Source: Puccinia triticina
Lineage: Eukaryota > Basidiomycota > Pucciniomycetes > Pucciniales > Pucciniaceae
Assembly (NCBI RefSeq): GCF_026914185.1
Contig: NC_070566.1
Location: 4,526,001 to 4,590,000 of the forward strand
Direction: 5' to 3'
DNA: 64,000 nucleotides
Within the stretch, counting starts at the first letter, position 1, and the number at the start of each line of letters is the position of its first letter. The notes under the pieces were generated by a model. The model saw only the letters and a list, made by a program, of their open reading frames with translations, made no database searches and had not been told where the DNA came from. Shown in pieces: positions 1 through 12,106 of this stretch. Made by a program: the position numbers and the translations under genes.

Positions 1-1006
1 CCCCACTCCAGGAGCTGGGACCACACCTGAAGACAGAGGGACCACATTGCAGGCGAGAGCTGAGAGACGCTGGGCCCCGGCTGGGGAGGGCCATGGTGGT
101 TGCTGATCCAGTGGAGGACGGAGCGGAGGCCGAGACGGGCATTGGTCCGGCGCCGGTTGTCGTTCGATTCGGTCCTGATGATCTCTTGCCAGATCTGGCG
201 CATCAGCGCGGGCTCCCAAAACAGGGCGTCCGACGAGCGGCGGAGGGCCCGCATGACGCAGCGGAGGTCCTCGGGCCCCAGGCCGTGCCGCTCGGGCCCC
301 GCGACGAGCTGGAGAAGCCGGCCGAAGTAGCTCGAGACCGCGGCGTCGGAGACGAAGATCAAGCTCTTGTCGTCCGCCGTCAGCCATTGGCGTTTGGTGC
401 GTGCGAGGCTGATGAGCAGCTGGAAGACGGCGATCCGCTGCGGGGCGGTGAAGGCGGAGTCGGCCCGGTTGCTGTTCTCGACGAGCCGCAGGGTGAAGGA
501 GTCGAACCTGGAGGCGAGGATGTAGCGGAGGAGGAGGGCGAGGGCGGGCGGGGAGAGCTGGCGGAGCAGGGCGGGGCGTGTTGTGCAGATCCGGTCGAAG
601 TCGGCGCCATTGAGGACCGGCGAGGACGGGCTGTTGGCGGCCTCGGCGGCGGGCGGAAGCGGGACGGGGACCGGCGCGGGGTGGCCCAGCGCGACGAGGA
701 GGGCGGCCAGATCGGGGCGGACGACTCTGCGGCTGGCGGCGCCGATGAGCTTGCGGGCAGGGCTGAGCCGCGCCTTGGCGGGCGGGGCGAGGGGCGGCCG
801 GGCGGGGGCTGTGTGGACGGGAGAGCGCCGGTGTCAGTGGGCGGCTCGGACCGGAGGGGGGACTGACTGACCTGCTCGGGGCTGCTCCGGCCTGGGGGTG
901 CTCGAGTGGAGGGCTGCTGCTCGGCGGAGGAGCGCCAGCGAGCGAGAAAGTGGTCGGATGGCCATCGCCCGCAGACCAGCCCCCACCAACTCAACTCACT
1001 CCCCAT
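1..1006 (-). CDS. Hypothetical alpha-helical protein, partial (3' end beyond the window)
   Basis: I do not recognise this protein. On the minus strand the frame is open from about 812 down to position 1 with protein-like composition. Examples are ALALLLRYILASRF, RIAVFQLLISLARTKRQW, AAVSSYFGRLLQLVAG and ALMRQIWQEIIRTE. These leucine-rich amphipathic segments suggest a helical-repeat protein. A likely first exon begins at ATG 1006 and ends near 870 at a GTCAGT donor; the acceptor is a CACACAG near 805, giving an intron of about 65 bp. The exact donor is ambiguous because GT recurs every four bases there. The segment is far richer in GC than its surroundings, as in other real genes of this window. 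The C-terminus lies outside the window. Confidence 0.55.
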
Positions 1007-1246
1007 TTATGTAACCACCTCCACTGCAGCAAAGGAAAGCAACTACATATCACAAATATGAGCTGGATGGACCACACCCACCTTCAGACAGCTTGTTTTC
1101 TCACTCCTGTCATACTCTGTGGGAGCATACTACCCCCACATCACCCACACAATCCACACCCCAACCCACAGAAAAGTGAGTAAAAAAACATCATATTCCT
1201 CAGTTGGGCTCATGCATTGATGGTGCTTTTTCCTCTAGCAGCCAAA

Positions 1247-2437
1247 ATGTCCCTAGCCACTTCTCAAACATCAGACCCTCCCAAACCAATCCAAAGTCCT
1301 TATGTGAGTCTGCAAAGTGATTGATATATCCTATCACAGCTGATTTGTTTGATGGGCTGGCGTGTAGTTAAGAGAGAATGCAAGTCCTGAAACCTGGCAA
1401 GCCCTAGAGCAACTATCCCAACTTCCTGAGCCACAGATTAACTTAGAGTGAGTAGTATTGAGTATAGATATCTGTTGGAGAATACAAAGACTGATGTTTA
1501 TTTGTTTGAAGGTCTTTGCCTGCTGGTGGGGTGGCAGCTGTCCTGGTTCTACTGCATCTGGCTCCAGGAACAGGAGATCTGGCAGTCACACTCACCACCC
1601 GCTCCCAGCGCCTCAGGTCACATCCAGGTTAGCTTGATTGACTCATACCTTGGGCTCTTCTCTTGGATTTATATTAAGACTTATGCCATCCCACCTTTCT
1701 GTAGGAGATACTGCTTTACCTGGTGAGTACACAACCACCATAGAGTAATAGGAACCCGGCTGATATTTGGATCGTAGGTGGACGTGTGGACCCCTCAGAT
1801 GAAAATGTGATCTCTGCTGCAGTGAGTTTTTATTATTGTTTTCCAATCCATTCCAAATGTCTATCTAATTAAACATGGCTTTTCCCAGCTTAGAGAGGCC
1901 AATGAAGAGATTGGATTGCCAATAAAAGACCTGTCAGACTATGGATATCTTGGAACCATGGACCCATTCCTATCCAGAAACCTCTTAGTAGTTTATCCAG
2001 TCCTTTACATATACCTTCAGTCCCCTGAAAGCTTGCTTAGAAATCTCAAAGCCAATGAGGATGAAGTCTCTGAAATCTTTCATCTTCCACTCCAAAGCAT
2101 AGTACAAGCCTCCTCCCAGCAAGACTCTATTTCCACCACCCCAGATAACCTCAACCTGTTGTATTCATCCAGGGATCTCAAATGGATCCACGGTACTCCC
2201 TATAGATGGCACTCATTCAGTAGTCCTAGATTACCCTCCCCATTGACTGGCATGACTGCAGACATCCTCCTCTCAGTAGTCACCCTTGCTTACAGGATCC
2301 CTAACCCCTCCTTTGGTTCAGTCAAGGCTCCTGGCCAAGAGGAGTGGAAAACTCTGGTTGACTGGGCTTTGGCTGGGGAAGGAGGTGGTCAAGGTGATCA
2401 GCATAGTATCATACGCAAGCCTAGAGCCACTGTTTAA
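1247..2437 (+). CDS. PCD1: NUDIX coenzyme A diphosphatase, Pcd1/NUDT7-like (six exons)
   Basis: Probable CoA/acyl-CoA diphosphatase, which cleaves CoA into phosphopantetheine and 3',5'-ADP, usually in peroxisomes. Phase-consistent exons are 1247-1303, 1368-1447, 1512-1627, 1705-1722, 1778-1821 and 1889-2437, giving 287 aa. All introns are GT-AG; donors include GTGAGT four times. The spliced protein reads AAVLVLLHLAPG, then RLRSHPGDTALPGGRVDPSD, then ALREANEEIGLP. This is the CoA-type Nudix box with its conserved upstream HPG. It continues with GTMDPFLSRNLLVVYPV, DEVSEIFHLPL and YRWHSF, all typical of the family. Exon 4 is only 18 nt and encodes part of the PGG turn. I see no PTS1 at the C-terminus (ends KPRATV). 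The gene looks intact; exon 1 rests on one ATG and matching splice phase. Confidence 0.9.
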
Positions 2438-3230
2438 TCTCTGATTTATCTATCTTGTTGTTGTTATTTGTCTGGTCTCCATCATGTAAATCTTTTCAAA
2501 TTGTAAAATTTACTCTTCAATTGAATCTTGCAATTAGGCCTTCATAGAGCAATTCCAAAAAGGAATAGCATTGCACCCAGGTATCAGATCTCTGGCCACT
2601 ACTTCCTACTACACTACAGAGAGTGTGGTGCAAGATTGTTATTGGGCGTAGAGGGCTCCTTTCCACATTGAAATAAAGAGTTGCCAGTGTTTTCATGGCC
2701 TCAGGAGCCCTTTGACAAGGTCTGGATGAGGTATTAACTACCCCATCTAGATCATGGTGGACTTGGTTAATGATCATGTGGGTCTTCCCAAGCGTGCTTA
2801 AATGTTCATTGCTATAATTGCAGGCCCAAGGGGCTTTTCAGCCATTCAATAACACAGGACTTAGCGCAAATTTGCTTTCACCCGCATGGGGGAATGAGGG
2901 ACTCTGTTTTTCAATCATGGTCTTGTATATCTTTGGGGTACTTGCACAAGCCAGAGCCTGGTCAGGGAAAGGCCTGAGTTAGCTGAAGGTTCACAACCTC
3001 TTCATTCATTGCACATTTGGCTCAACACACTCCGCTGATTTGTGGGGGGGGGGGGGGCTCAATATGCAGTGCATGACAAGAGAAGAGAGAGTTATGCATG
3101 TATTCCCAAGATTGTAATCAATATAAAAAAAGAGTCATAGTGAAGCCAAAACAATCCAAGACATGAAACATAGTGAAGCAAAAAAATTCCAAGGGATCAA
3201 ATTAATTGAATAAAAGGGTAAAGACATTTA
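2438..3230. other. Intergenic spacer, no gene seen
   Basis: Mixed-composition spacer after the NUDIX gene. It contains a poly-G run of about 15 at 3042-3056. Short open frames on the minus strand have no splice signals or recognisable motifs. Confidence 0.5.
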
Positions 3231-3407
3231 TGGTGTTCAAAGTTGGTTTGCATAATTTTATGCATGCATAAATCATAAAATCATAAAATCATTTTTGCAG
3301 GGGATATGACTGTCTGATCATGTAATACAAAATTTCCTCACCAAAATATTTTTATGATTTTATGATTTATGCATGCATAAAATTATGCAAACCAACTTTG
3401 AACACCA
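3231..3407. mobile_element. MITE with about 55-bp terminal inverted repeats, TA target duplication
   Basis: The left end TGGTGTTCAAAGTTGG and the right end CCAACTTTGAACACCA are perfect inverted repeats extending about 55 bp, so the 177-bp element can fold almost entirely on itself. TA flanks both sides (3229-3230 and 3408-3409), as expected for Tc1/mariner-like target duplication. Related copies lie at 37807-37963 and, degraded, at 43421-43581. Confidence 0.85.
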
Positions 3408-4685
3408 TAATTATATGAGAATATAAGAAAGAGCGGGGGTTGTGGCTGCTAGTGCTATGGGGCTGATTGGCAAGGAGAAAAAAGCACATGCCTCCAAAAA
3501 AAACCTTGGTATACTCAGCAGGAGAAAAATCCCTGTTGACTTGCTCATGGCAACTCATTCATTGTAAAAAACTCCAGTGGCTGACCAGGGCAATGTTGAT
3601 TAAGCCAGGTGGGTTGGGGTTGGCTCTGCTGAAGTTGCAGTGATCAAGGAACTCCTCCATCCCAAGCATGCGCCTGGCTGCATTAAGTCGTCCAGGGCCG
3701 TGCTTGCAAATAACCCTGGGAGGAATGGAATCAGAAATCAAGCTGTCCAGAGGGTCAATTGGTGCGGCTGTATTGCCACAGGCAGGGGTCTTGGCCCGCT
3801 TTGCTGAGGTAGATCCTGAACCAGGTAAAGAACCTGTGACTGTTGTTTTATTGCTAAAACACAAAGACCAGAGCTAAAAGGACAAGAGTGTGAGATAAAA
3901 CAATCTAAGATGAAAGTGTTGAGAAAAAGAAGAAGAAGAAACCAACCCTGCATAGAACATAACTAAATGTATGACAAACAACTGAAGGAGATGACAAGGA
4001 TAAGGAAGCAACTGATGTTGAGGGTAACTTGGGTGACACAAGACTAAGAGAAGTTTGACAAGATGTCAAGGACAAAGTCCAAGCACAATGAGTCAATGTA
4101 TAATCAACATTCAGTGAGGGGAAACAACTAGACTATATACATGTATAATATAGGCTAAGTTGTGGGTGCATAGATTAGAAGCATACTGCATAAGGAAATG
4201 CTAATACAATATCTCAACAACTGATGATGCATTATAAATAGGATTTGTTTGAGCACTGAGGGATAATAAAGAAAAAGAATAAAAAACCCTAAATGATAGG
4301 TAAAATAAGATTGACTAGTAGGAAGATGAGTGGATAGAAATCTAAGACACAAGAGCTGAGAAATAGAAAAAAAGAAGTTAGTGTGATTGAACAGTTGGAG
4401 ATGTGAAGAGGATTCAATGATAAGAAATGCAATGAGGCATATTTCTCACCAATTTGCAAGCTATGAAGGCTGGCCAATTCAAAGCTTTGCCAAGAATTGC
4501 CAGGTATTGATTCAAGTGAAGAAGGTGTGTTGTGTATTGATCTTTGAGGAAAGAGGTGGATTGGCGAGTGAATAGCCAATTTGAAGTTCCCTGGTGGACA
4601 AGATGAATAGAGTTTGTCAAGGAAAGAAAGAGGTAGTTTGGAAAAGAATGACTAGAGGTAGCGGTGATGTGAGTTTAGGTGTTGT
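3408..4685. other. Intergenic spacer
   Basis: AT-rich, purine-rich plus strand. Short minus-strand open frames at 3559-3864 and 4155-4620 carry no motif I can support. Confidence 0.4.
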
Positions 4686-6634
4686 TCAGTGAGATTTAGG
4701 TGCACAGGAGTTGAAGCCTGTGCTCCGTGAGCAAAAGTGAGCACAATTTTCAACACCAGGTGCTTTACAAGTTGGAGATAAGCCTTTTGTGCAAGGCAGG
4801 GACTGGCAAGTGTGGAATTTCAGCCGGCTCATTGTGTGTGGCAGGGCTGTGCGGGAGTTTGCAAGCTGGTGATCAGTCATTACCGTCCAAGACATATTCA
4901 ATATCCGTGCTGGCTCAAAAGCACAGCCCCAAGGCCAAGGCCAAGTGAGAGCTTTTGAGTTCATTGGTTCTGGGCCAATATCCGCAGGAAACATGTCACT
5001 GATGGACAAGGAGGGGCCCTTAGACATGAGTGGCAAGCCTGGGAGGGAATCAAACTCCTGTGTGTCTGGTGGGCCTCCTTTTGTACAGGCGGACAGAACC
5101 AGGCCAACCGGTGCCAACACTTGGGGGGGCGGGGCCAGTTGATCCAATTCAGGGAGATCTTGGCCGCCAAGGGATGTGGGTGAGGCCAGCAGGATCCCAA
5201 CGGGGCCTAATGAGAGGACCCTTGGTTGAGATATGGGTGCCATTTCCCCACTGTATGGTTTGCCCAAATGAGTTTTCAAGGCAGGCGGGGCACACATCAA
5301 TCTCTTTGTGTCCAGGGAAGACAAGTCATCAGCAGTGGGCTGATCTGACGTTGGACCTTGAGTTCCTGATGCTGAGGGTGTGGCAGCATGACTGGCAGGC
5401 ATGACACGGGTTGGCCAAATGCAAACAGAAGATGAAACCCGCTTGGGGGTGACCTTCACAGCCTGCTTGCTTTTCTGGACGGTCTTTGCAGCCCCCTTGG
5501 TGTTGCGTGCGTTGACAGGCATCCGGTTGGCAAGCTCTTCAAGGGTATATACTGGATTATTGGTTGCTGGGGGTGTATCCATGTCAACGTGGGGGGCCAA
5601 GAAATAGAGCACTTGGGCCCAAATCCAGAGGTTATTTGTGTAGATTGCAATTGAGCTTTGTGTTGGATTCATTGGATCTTTGACAAATTTTGTTTCACCA
5701 TTGCAGCCGTACTTTGTCACAATGTGTGCAGTTATCACCCTGACAAGCTTGATAACTTCAGCTGAGTCCACATCTGCCTTGGGCTGATCATGTGGCCAAA
5801 CATATCAGCTTTGGAGCAGGTTAGCTGAAATGATACAAAATTTTAAATTTTACATAGGTTCATGACCAACCAATTGGCCTTGCGTTGCAGAGCCAACCGG
5901 GTCTCTTCTGGTGTGTAATTCAGGGCCAGGTTTTCATCCTGAGCTCTTGCCTAGAATCCAAAAAAAAAAAAATTAGCATGTGGATCAAATCAACCATAAT
6001 TCATGAGGGTGCAGTGACAAACTGCTATGGCTTGCTTCTCCTGGGCAATAGGATCATCCATAGTGATCCTAATCACAACCTTGTTTGACGGGTTGCGGAC
6101 TACCTCGGTAACAAAAGCCACAAATTACTCCTTGGTCAAAATCACCACATTGGCCTTGACACCAAAAAACCGGTTGTTGTGGATGAGGCACCTCCACTGC
6201 AGGGTACCCCCCTTTACCTCCATAGTGCGGAGGTGCAATGCAACGTAGGCGCAATCACCACCAACCCGGTTCATGACCTCCGACTTGAAGTTGGTCCACA
6301 AATGCAAGGTGATGCTTGTTGTCCAAGTAGGCCGGTCTGTGGCACTGTGGCCCAACTTGGACCATTCCAGGGTCAACACTGCCACCTTTCCCTTATGAGC
6401 CACCGCGGGGACAAATACCACACATTCAAGGGCAATTGTTTTTGGATATTTATTGCTTTTTGGGTGGAGTTGGTTTGGCTGGGACTGAGAGGGGTCTTGT
6501 GAATTGCCAAAAAGGAGATATGATCTTGAGTTGCTGAAATTGCCTAGGGACGGCCCCAAGTATGATACCTGTGATCCATTCGGATTGTTGGGAAAAGGGA
6601 GGGGCGGAATTGTCGAGCTTTGGTGGGTATACAC
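4686..6634 (-). pseudogene. Hypothetical protein relic with an in-frame stop and introns
   Basis: I do not recognise this family. The upstream part (6634 to about 6010) reads through segments such as RVGGDCAYVALHLRTMEVKG, LQWRCLIHNNRFFGVKA and NVVILTKE. It then meets TAA near 6126 and continues in the same frame with FVAFVTEVVRNPSNKVVIRI. A short exon near 5850-5950 (TPEETRLALQRKANWLVMNL) lies between an acceptor TTCTAG and a donor GTAAAA. The last exon, open from about 5790 to 4686, begins with VIKLVRVITAHIVTKYG and then becomes proline- and serine-rich and probably disordered. The 5' end is unresolved, since no ATG fits. The premature stop and weak exon joins suggest a decayed or repeat-borne gene. 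Confidence 0.35.
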
Positions 6635-7429
6635 AGGTCTGACATGTACAACATGGCGAGATCAGCTTGTGAAGGCGCAGGCAACAGTGAGCCAATGTGA
6701 TGTGTTACAACACATGGGCCAATTTGCACAACACATTGGCCGTTATTTTTGAGGAAAAACAGTCAATTTTAACAAAGAAATATCAGATTTTCAATACTTT
6801 ACAATAGATTACAATATTTTTTTGGCTGTATAAATGGTAAATGGCCTGTATTGGCTGTTATAGCGGGTATTTTGTGTTATTTTTTAAGCCCTCAAGGTTA
6901 TAGTTAACTTTTGTTGGCAAGTTTGATAACTATATTTCTGTTATTGTAACTTATTTTTAATACTTTATGATAATTTAAGTTAACAGGCAACTGTAACATC
7001 CCACCATTGGCGCAGGGAACAAAAGTGTGAAGAATAAAAACATACCAAAAGGGTTCTTTGCCAGGTGCAGATTTTGTGGCAGGTCCAAAACTTGGGTTGG
7101 TGGGAGACGGTTAGGCTGGATTCAAGCTGTGTGACCCTCAGATCTGTGGTAGATAGAAGGGAGGTGGAAGAGAAATCAAGATGGCACTCACAAGAGGGCC
7201 AACAAAATTTTTTGGGTCAATTAGTGAGGCCAATTGATGGGGGGGTGGGGGGGGGTGGTGGCTGCTGGAATGTGGGTGGAGGACAGTGGCCAGCTGGCTT
7301 TGGGGGGGGGGGGGGGGGGAGGGCATGGAGAGAGGAGAGAGAGATACAGAAGCTGTATTCTTCTATTGGCTGAAGTCAAGTCATTGGCGGGCCAAAGTTG
7401 GACAAACGGAAACGCAAGCTTTCTCAACA
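6635..7429. other. Intergenic, AT-rich block followed by poly-G tracts
   Basis: 6750-7010 is AT-rich with tandem T runs. 7230-7320 contains several G-runs, including one of about 17 at 7302-7318. No gene is supported. The 5' end of the downstream Helitron probably lies in or just after this stretch. Confidence 0.4.
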
Positions 7430-8189
7430 TCCCAACCAGAGATTTCCCAGTTCCTGGAAAATTTTCCGCAGCATTTCCCCCCGCTGGAGGCTTCCATAGC
7501 GAGTCTGAAACTCCGGAGCCTGGCACTATTTCCCCTCAACACAAGCCTTTATATATACTCCACAATACACCACCCCCGCACACGTTATTGTTTTCTCCCT
7601 CCTATTGTCTACTCTCATACCATTGCTTTTTTGTTTATGTTCTCTATAGTAATTATTGCACAATCTTTGTTCATTTTTCCAATTTCTCGACCAGACTCCA
7701 ATACATAATCGGCCGACTCCCGCATACTTGCCTGATTTAAACTTTTCCGATTCCTCTCCTAACTACTATTCCCTGATCCAACATATCCGCAACCGTGAAA
7801 AACCTACCCATTCCTTTCCCGGTCCCCGAAGGTATGTCATATTTCTAAAACCATCAGGTCCCACATCCCTCATCCGGACTTTGACCCTCTCCTACTGCCA
7901 AATGCTCCTTCATTCAAGAACGGGACTGGATAATCTCTTCTACAGCTTCCTTCTCCGAATGTCACCCGCAGTTCCCGATTCACTCCGCTGCCTAACTACC
8001 CCAGGTCCTCCGCACCTCAACTTCGCCAAGTCATCAAGCTCTTCCCCGCATGACACACATACCAAGCGCCTAAGCTCTATTCCAATTTACAACACCAGTC
8101 ACCACCTCCATCGCAAATCCTCGTCCAGAAATGCAGATATCACCCCCTATCATTACCGCTACTATTCCTCTGTCATCCCTCCGCTACAT

Positions 8190-8850
8190 CTCCTTTTGAT
8201 CCCAATTCCTCACATTTCTCTATGCCACATCCGCAGCCAACATCCACCCTTCCTCCACAATAATTCCACATCCTCTCTATAAGATCAAGCTTCGTCACAA
8301 CTCCGAGATATCATTACCTCCTGCCTCTCACTTATCTTTCAATGGCGCGCTTGACCTATCTTCCCTAACTCCCTCCCGTCTTGCCGTTGACATAATTGTC
8401 CCCATCAATCAATGGCAGATAGCCTCAACTAAATCGGACGAACCCCCTACTCCTATAGTCATCGAAGGGTATTTATCCATATCGGTCATATCACAACAGA
8501 TCTACGCATATTCTCCAGTCACTGGACCCGTAAGTCTTCTCAGTCGTACGCTACAGCACCCCCTCTACTCTAACGGCTGAATCCGTATTCTAGAATGGCC
8601 CTCAATTCGTCCTCCACCTCGGCCCCGAAGTTATTCCCGACCCCAAGAACCAACTCCTCCCTTCCAACTTAATTCATTTCGCTGGGGTCATCGCCGGAGA
8701 AATAGGACGCAGCCTGCACATAATAGTACGTATTTACATGTTCAATGCCTAATTACTCATACATCCCGACAGTTATTCATTGTGAATATGTTTCCAATTG
8801 CCATTCTCAGGTCCATTCTCTACATCTGTACTCTATTTGCCGGTCTCTAA
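8190..8850 (+). CDS. Helitron accessory gene A, putative OB-like protein (3' exons clear)
   Basis: The last three exons are well supported. One is an exon ending at 8529 (donor GTAAGT). The next is 8594-8725 (donor GTACGT). The last is 8773-8850 (TAA). Readable pieces are RLAVDIIVPINQWQIAS, VIEGYLSISVISQQIYAYS, PQFVLHLGPEVIPDPKNQ and HFAGVIAGEIGRSLHII. The alternating hydrophobic pattern suggests a beta-barrel. The same 'GY-S...I-IY--S' then 'F-F/L' then 'V-G-VI' order recurs in genes B and D, which is why I group them. Upstream (7730-8190) the sequence is proline-rich with stops in every frame; I could not choose a start codon. OB-fold assignment is inference. RPA-like single-strand-binding genes are known cargo of Helitrons in other lineages. 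Confidence 0.5.
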
Positions 8851-9342
8851 ATTCATAAAACAATGACAAATTCACAAATTCGTTACTCAACTCAATACTC
8901 ATAAGTATCGAATTTGTAGTCTAATGTTCCCATTTTTTGTCGATTTCTACAAATGCTCGCTTGTTCTCATAACTGTACTTTCCCACTTCGTTGCAATGAA
9001 ATAACCTCTCCCAAAACAAAAACCGGCTGATAAAAAGTCCCTCTGCCAAAATCACCCCTGTGTACCCTGAGCCGAACAATATTTGCCCTCAATTCTACTC
9101 ATCTCAAATCAGGCTTGCCCCTCACCGCACGACTACACAAATTAATGCCACTTCAGGACTCTTCAGCCTATGGGACATGTCCATTTCTCACCACCCGGCA
9201 GTAATGTCTCTCCCTGTGTTAAAAACGCTACCATCTCTCGAGAGCCCCTCCGTCCCCAAAACCTCCTCGACACGAATTGTCATTCGCTTCATCAAAGATT
9301 CCCTTATTCTGTTCTTGAAACTCACAAAGTCATTCATCTCCT

Positions 9343-9875
9343 ATGTCCGAAGAAGATCTCAATCCTGACACCTCCATGGCTAAACTCACAAACTCATCCA
9401 TTGAGGAACCAATATCCGTTGAATCTCTTCCACAACCACTAATTCCCCCATGTCTAAGATCCTTGGCCTATCCCAGGATTAGTACATGGATCAAAATTGT
9501 TTCGATTATGCCCCGCATCATCGCTACCTTATCCGGTGACATAAACGTAAATCAACTCCTCCTCCTAAATATCCAAAAGTTTGCCTAAACTGACGCCTTT
9601 TCTAGCAACCGGATATTATCCTGTTGCCAAATCCCAATGTTTTTGACATCACAAAAATCAATCCTCAACTGGACATTACCAGCCGTGTCCGCCTAACAGG
9701 TTGAGTTATCCGCATTGAGTCTAACTACATATATGTTGAAGTTTGTCCTTTCCCGGCGCCTACGCTCATGTTTCAGCGTATTAACCAATCCCCGTTATTC
9801 CTTAGCCCGAGCTTATTACTTATTTCGGCCCTTGAACCAAAGCATTTCACAATTTCTCCGGTTGTTTACCCGTAA
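9343..9875 (+). pseudogene. Helitron accessory gene B, putative OB-like protein with internal TGA
   Basis: Two exons fit: 9343-9546 (ATG; donor GTAAAT) and 9606-9875 (TAA), about 157 residues. Exon 1 ends with WIKIVSIMPRIIATLSGDIN. Exon 2 contains LLPNPNVFDITKINPQLDIT, then SRVRLTG, a TGA at 9702-9704, then VIRIESNYIYVEVCPF in the same frame. The 'VRLTG-x-VIRIESNYIYVEV' stretch is a strong OB-fold beta-strand pattern spanning the TGA, so the stop is probably a mutated CGA (Arg). The preceding base is T, giving a TCG context. The alternative is that GTTGAG at 9700 is a donor, but the continuing open frame argues against that. Confidence 0.5.
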
Positions 9876-10181
9876 CAATAACACTCATAACGTCTAAATT
9901 TCCTTCACAAGCACAACTAAACATTGCTCCCGCTGCATTTTGACCGTAGAATGTCACATCTCATCAATTCTGCCAAAACTCTTCATGTACCCATATGTTT
10001 CCGTCGCGTGACCCACTGCCACTACGCCGATCTCAGTCATGTTGCCCTCCCCCTAATTCCTCTTCCGGCCACGTAGTAGCTCAGTACTCCAGTACATTCC
10101 ACAGCTTATAAATAATTCGGCCCCCTCACCATTGTCGTCAGACCTATAGCCTCACTCCAGCTCCAATTTCACCACGTCAAT

Positions 10182-10860
10182 ATGGTTGTCATCCGGAGTT
10201 TTACCTTTGTCCCAGAACCACCGCGACTCAGCAATAATAACTTATTCAAAATTGTAGACGCTACCCCCTGGAGTTCAACCCCTAAAAACATCGTGCCACT
10301 TCCTAATTTTCATTTTGACATTTTAACCTCAGCCCCTCGGGGCACTGCTCCCTATTCCGCTTCATGGCTGGTGTTCAAAGGCAAAGCCACAGCTGCCTAT
10401 AACAGTCGCAACATTATAATACAATGCGACTCTTCTTCTTACCATTTCGATTTACCCCACCGATTCATAAACTTACCTCTCCCACAACTCATTGGGGATC
10501 TGAAAATCATTCAACAGTTCCCACAAATCTTAGCACTCGATCCTGAAACTCAGCGTGTTAGTCCTCATTCAATATCATCCTCAACAAATCTAAGCTGACA
10601 TTGCTCCAAAGTCTTCCGTTTTTCTCTGTCACTTTGAATCTTTGCAAAGTCATCCCCCAGACCTCGAGCTGAACAGCATTTATCATGTTCACGCTCATAT
10701 CACCAAAACCAGGGACGGGATAATTCAACTGAAAGTTAGTCAACATCCGACCAGAATACCTTCCTCATCTCGAAATAACTCATTAATCCTTCTTCCTTCC
10801 CAGATCACGCACCTGTTTGATTACAAACTTTCTATTCACATCAGTTCTAAAAGCCTTTAG
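10182..10860 (+). CDS. Helitron accessory gene C, 189-aa putative OB-like protein
   Basis: Three phase-matched exons: 10182-10554, 10595-10734 and 10804-10860, with ATG at 10182 and TAG at 10858. The first intron would be only 40 nt and is the least certain join. The protein starts MVVIRSFTFVPEPPRL and includes NFHFDILTSAPRG, SWLVFKGKATAAYNSRNIII, VFLCHFESLQSHPPDLE and SIYHVHAHITKTRDGIIQLK. Alternating hydrophobics and a 'K-R-DG-I-QLK' hairpin resemble RPA-type OB strands; this is inference. It lies about 300 bp after gene B in the same orientation. It is uninterrupted, unlike B and RepHel. Confidence 0.55.
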
Positions 10861-11032
10861 CCAGAACACATCTCATAAACCGGAATTTGGAAGCTCTCAG
10901 TTAACCCTGTTCCACACCTCTTACCATTGTAATACGGAACTCATCCTTCGCATTCATAATAGAGCTGCTCATTATATTTCTCTTTTCCAACTCTTTTCAC
11001 ATTCCATGTCCCCTTATCTCATAAACATTCAA

Positions 11033-11330
11033 TTGATTTGAGAGCTCTTCCTGAACCCAAATCATGCAGAAACTTTGCCTCACCTGTAAACATACTGTTA
11101 CCGTCTTCCATCCATAATGCATAACCAAACCTGAGATAAATCTGTATGCCTAAAAATTTGCTCTGCCCAAGTTCAGTGCTCTTGGCGACAACCCATGCAT
11201 GATGAATTCAGTATATGACCTTGACCAATACACGGCCGTCTCCAAGAGTGCCACTCCCCCGGCCCCATTCTTCAGCTTCAACTCCATTTGCATGATACTC
11301 TACTTGTCGTCGGCTCCGAGTATCATCCCC
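11033..11330. repeat. Internal tandem duplication, copy 1 (about 298 bp)
   Basis: The segment starting GATTTGAGAGCTCTTCCTGA is repeated about 310 bp downstream at 11343-11640 with scattered substitutions. On the minus strand both copies hold an open stretch with matching words such as TAVYWSRSY and EFIMHGLSPRA. Several differences between the copies fall at third codon positions, so a minus-strand exon is possible but not established. Confidence 0.65.
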
Positions 11331-11342
11331 ATAGATATTAAT

Positions 11343-11640
11343 TTGATTTGAGAGCTCTTCCTGAACTTAAATCATGCAGGAACTTTGCTTTCACCAGTAA
11401 AGATACTGTTACCGTCTTTCAGCCGTAATTCATAACCAAACCTGAGATAAATCCGTATGCCTAAAAACTTGCTCTGCCAACCTTCTGTGCCCTTGGCGAC
11501 AATCCATGCATGATGAATTCAGCATATGACCTCGACCAATAGACGGCCGTTCCTAAGAGTGCTACTCTCCCGGGCCCATCCTTCAGTTGCAAATCTGCCT
11601 GCATGATACTCTACTTATCGTAGGCTACGAGTATTATCAG
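11343..11640. repeat. Internal tandem duplication, copy 2 (about 298 bp)
   Basis: Partner of 11033-11330, sharing its length, order and ends (GAGCTCTTCCTGAAC to ACGAGTATTATCAG). It lies inside the Helitron between accessory genes C and D. Confidence 0.65.
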
Positions 11641-12106
11641 AAAGCCATTACTAACTCTCAGTCCACTATCACGCAGCACATTGTATGCACAAAAACAGAC
11701 AACCTAATACCTGAACTTAGCTGATCGCCTGGAGGCCCAAAATATTCAAATGTCGCCATTGCGTTTCAGTATTAGCAATATTCCCGATTCTACCGGCGCT
11801 CCAGAAATCGTATGCTACTCAATCCGGGCCTTCGCCGTTCATAGTCCTGCAGCGTAGCGTAATTGGTTGACATTCGCTTCGTCTCAGCTAGAAGATTATG
11901 ATGAAATCAAAAACATTCGCCAAATCTTGTCTCTCAAAACAGCATAGCCATTGATAACACGGACACACAACGTTGTTGAACATTTTCATGCCAATATCCT
12001 GTGACCTGCCATGAATCGTGATCCTGATTAGGATGCAGGCCAATGTCCTCCCTAAAGCAGCTGTCCGCTCTGCAAGAACATTGAACATCCGATTAGCAGC
12101 ACAATA

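Noticed and set aside
93..866. 257-codon plus-strand frame in the GC-rich start of the window
   Set aside because: Gly/Arg/Glu-rich shadow of the minus-strand gene, whose frame has better amino-acid composition and splice sites.
7656..8282. 208-codon Ser/Pro/His-rich frame at the Helitron 5' side
   Set aside because: Pyrimidine-rich sequence gives protein-like text in more than one frame here; no frame could be preferred.
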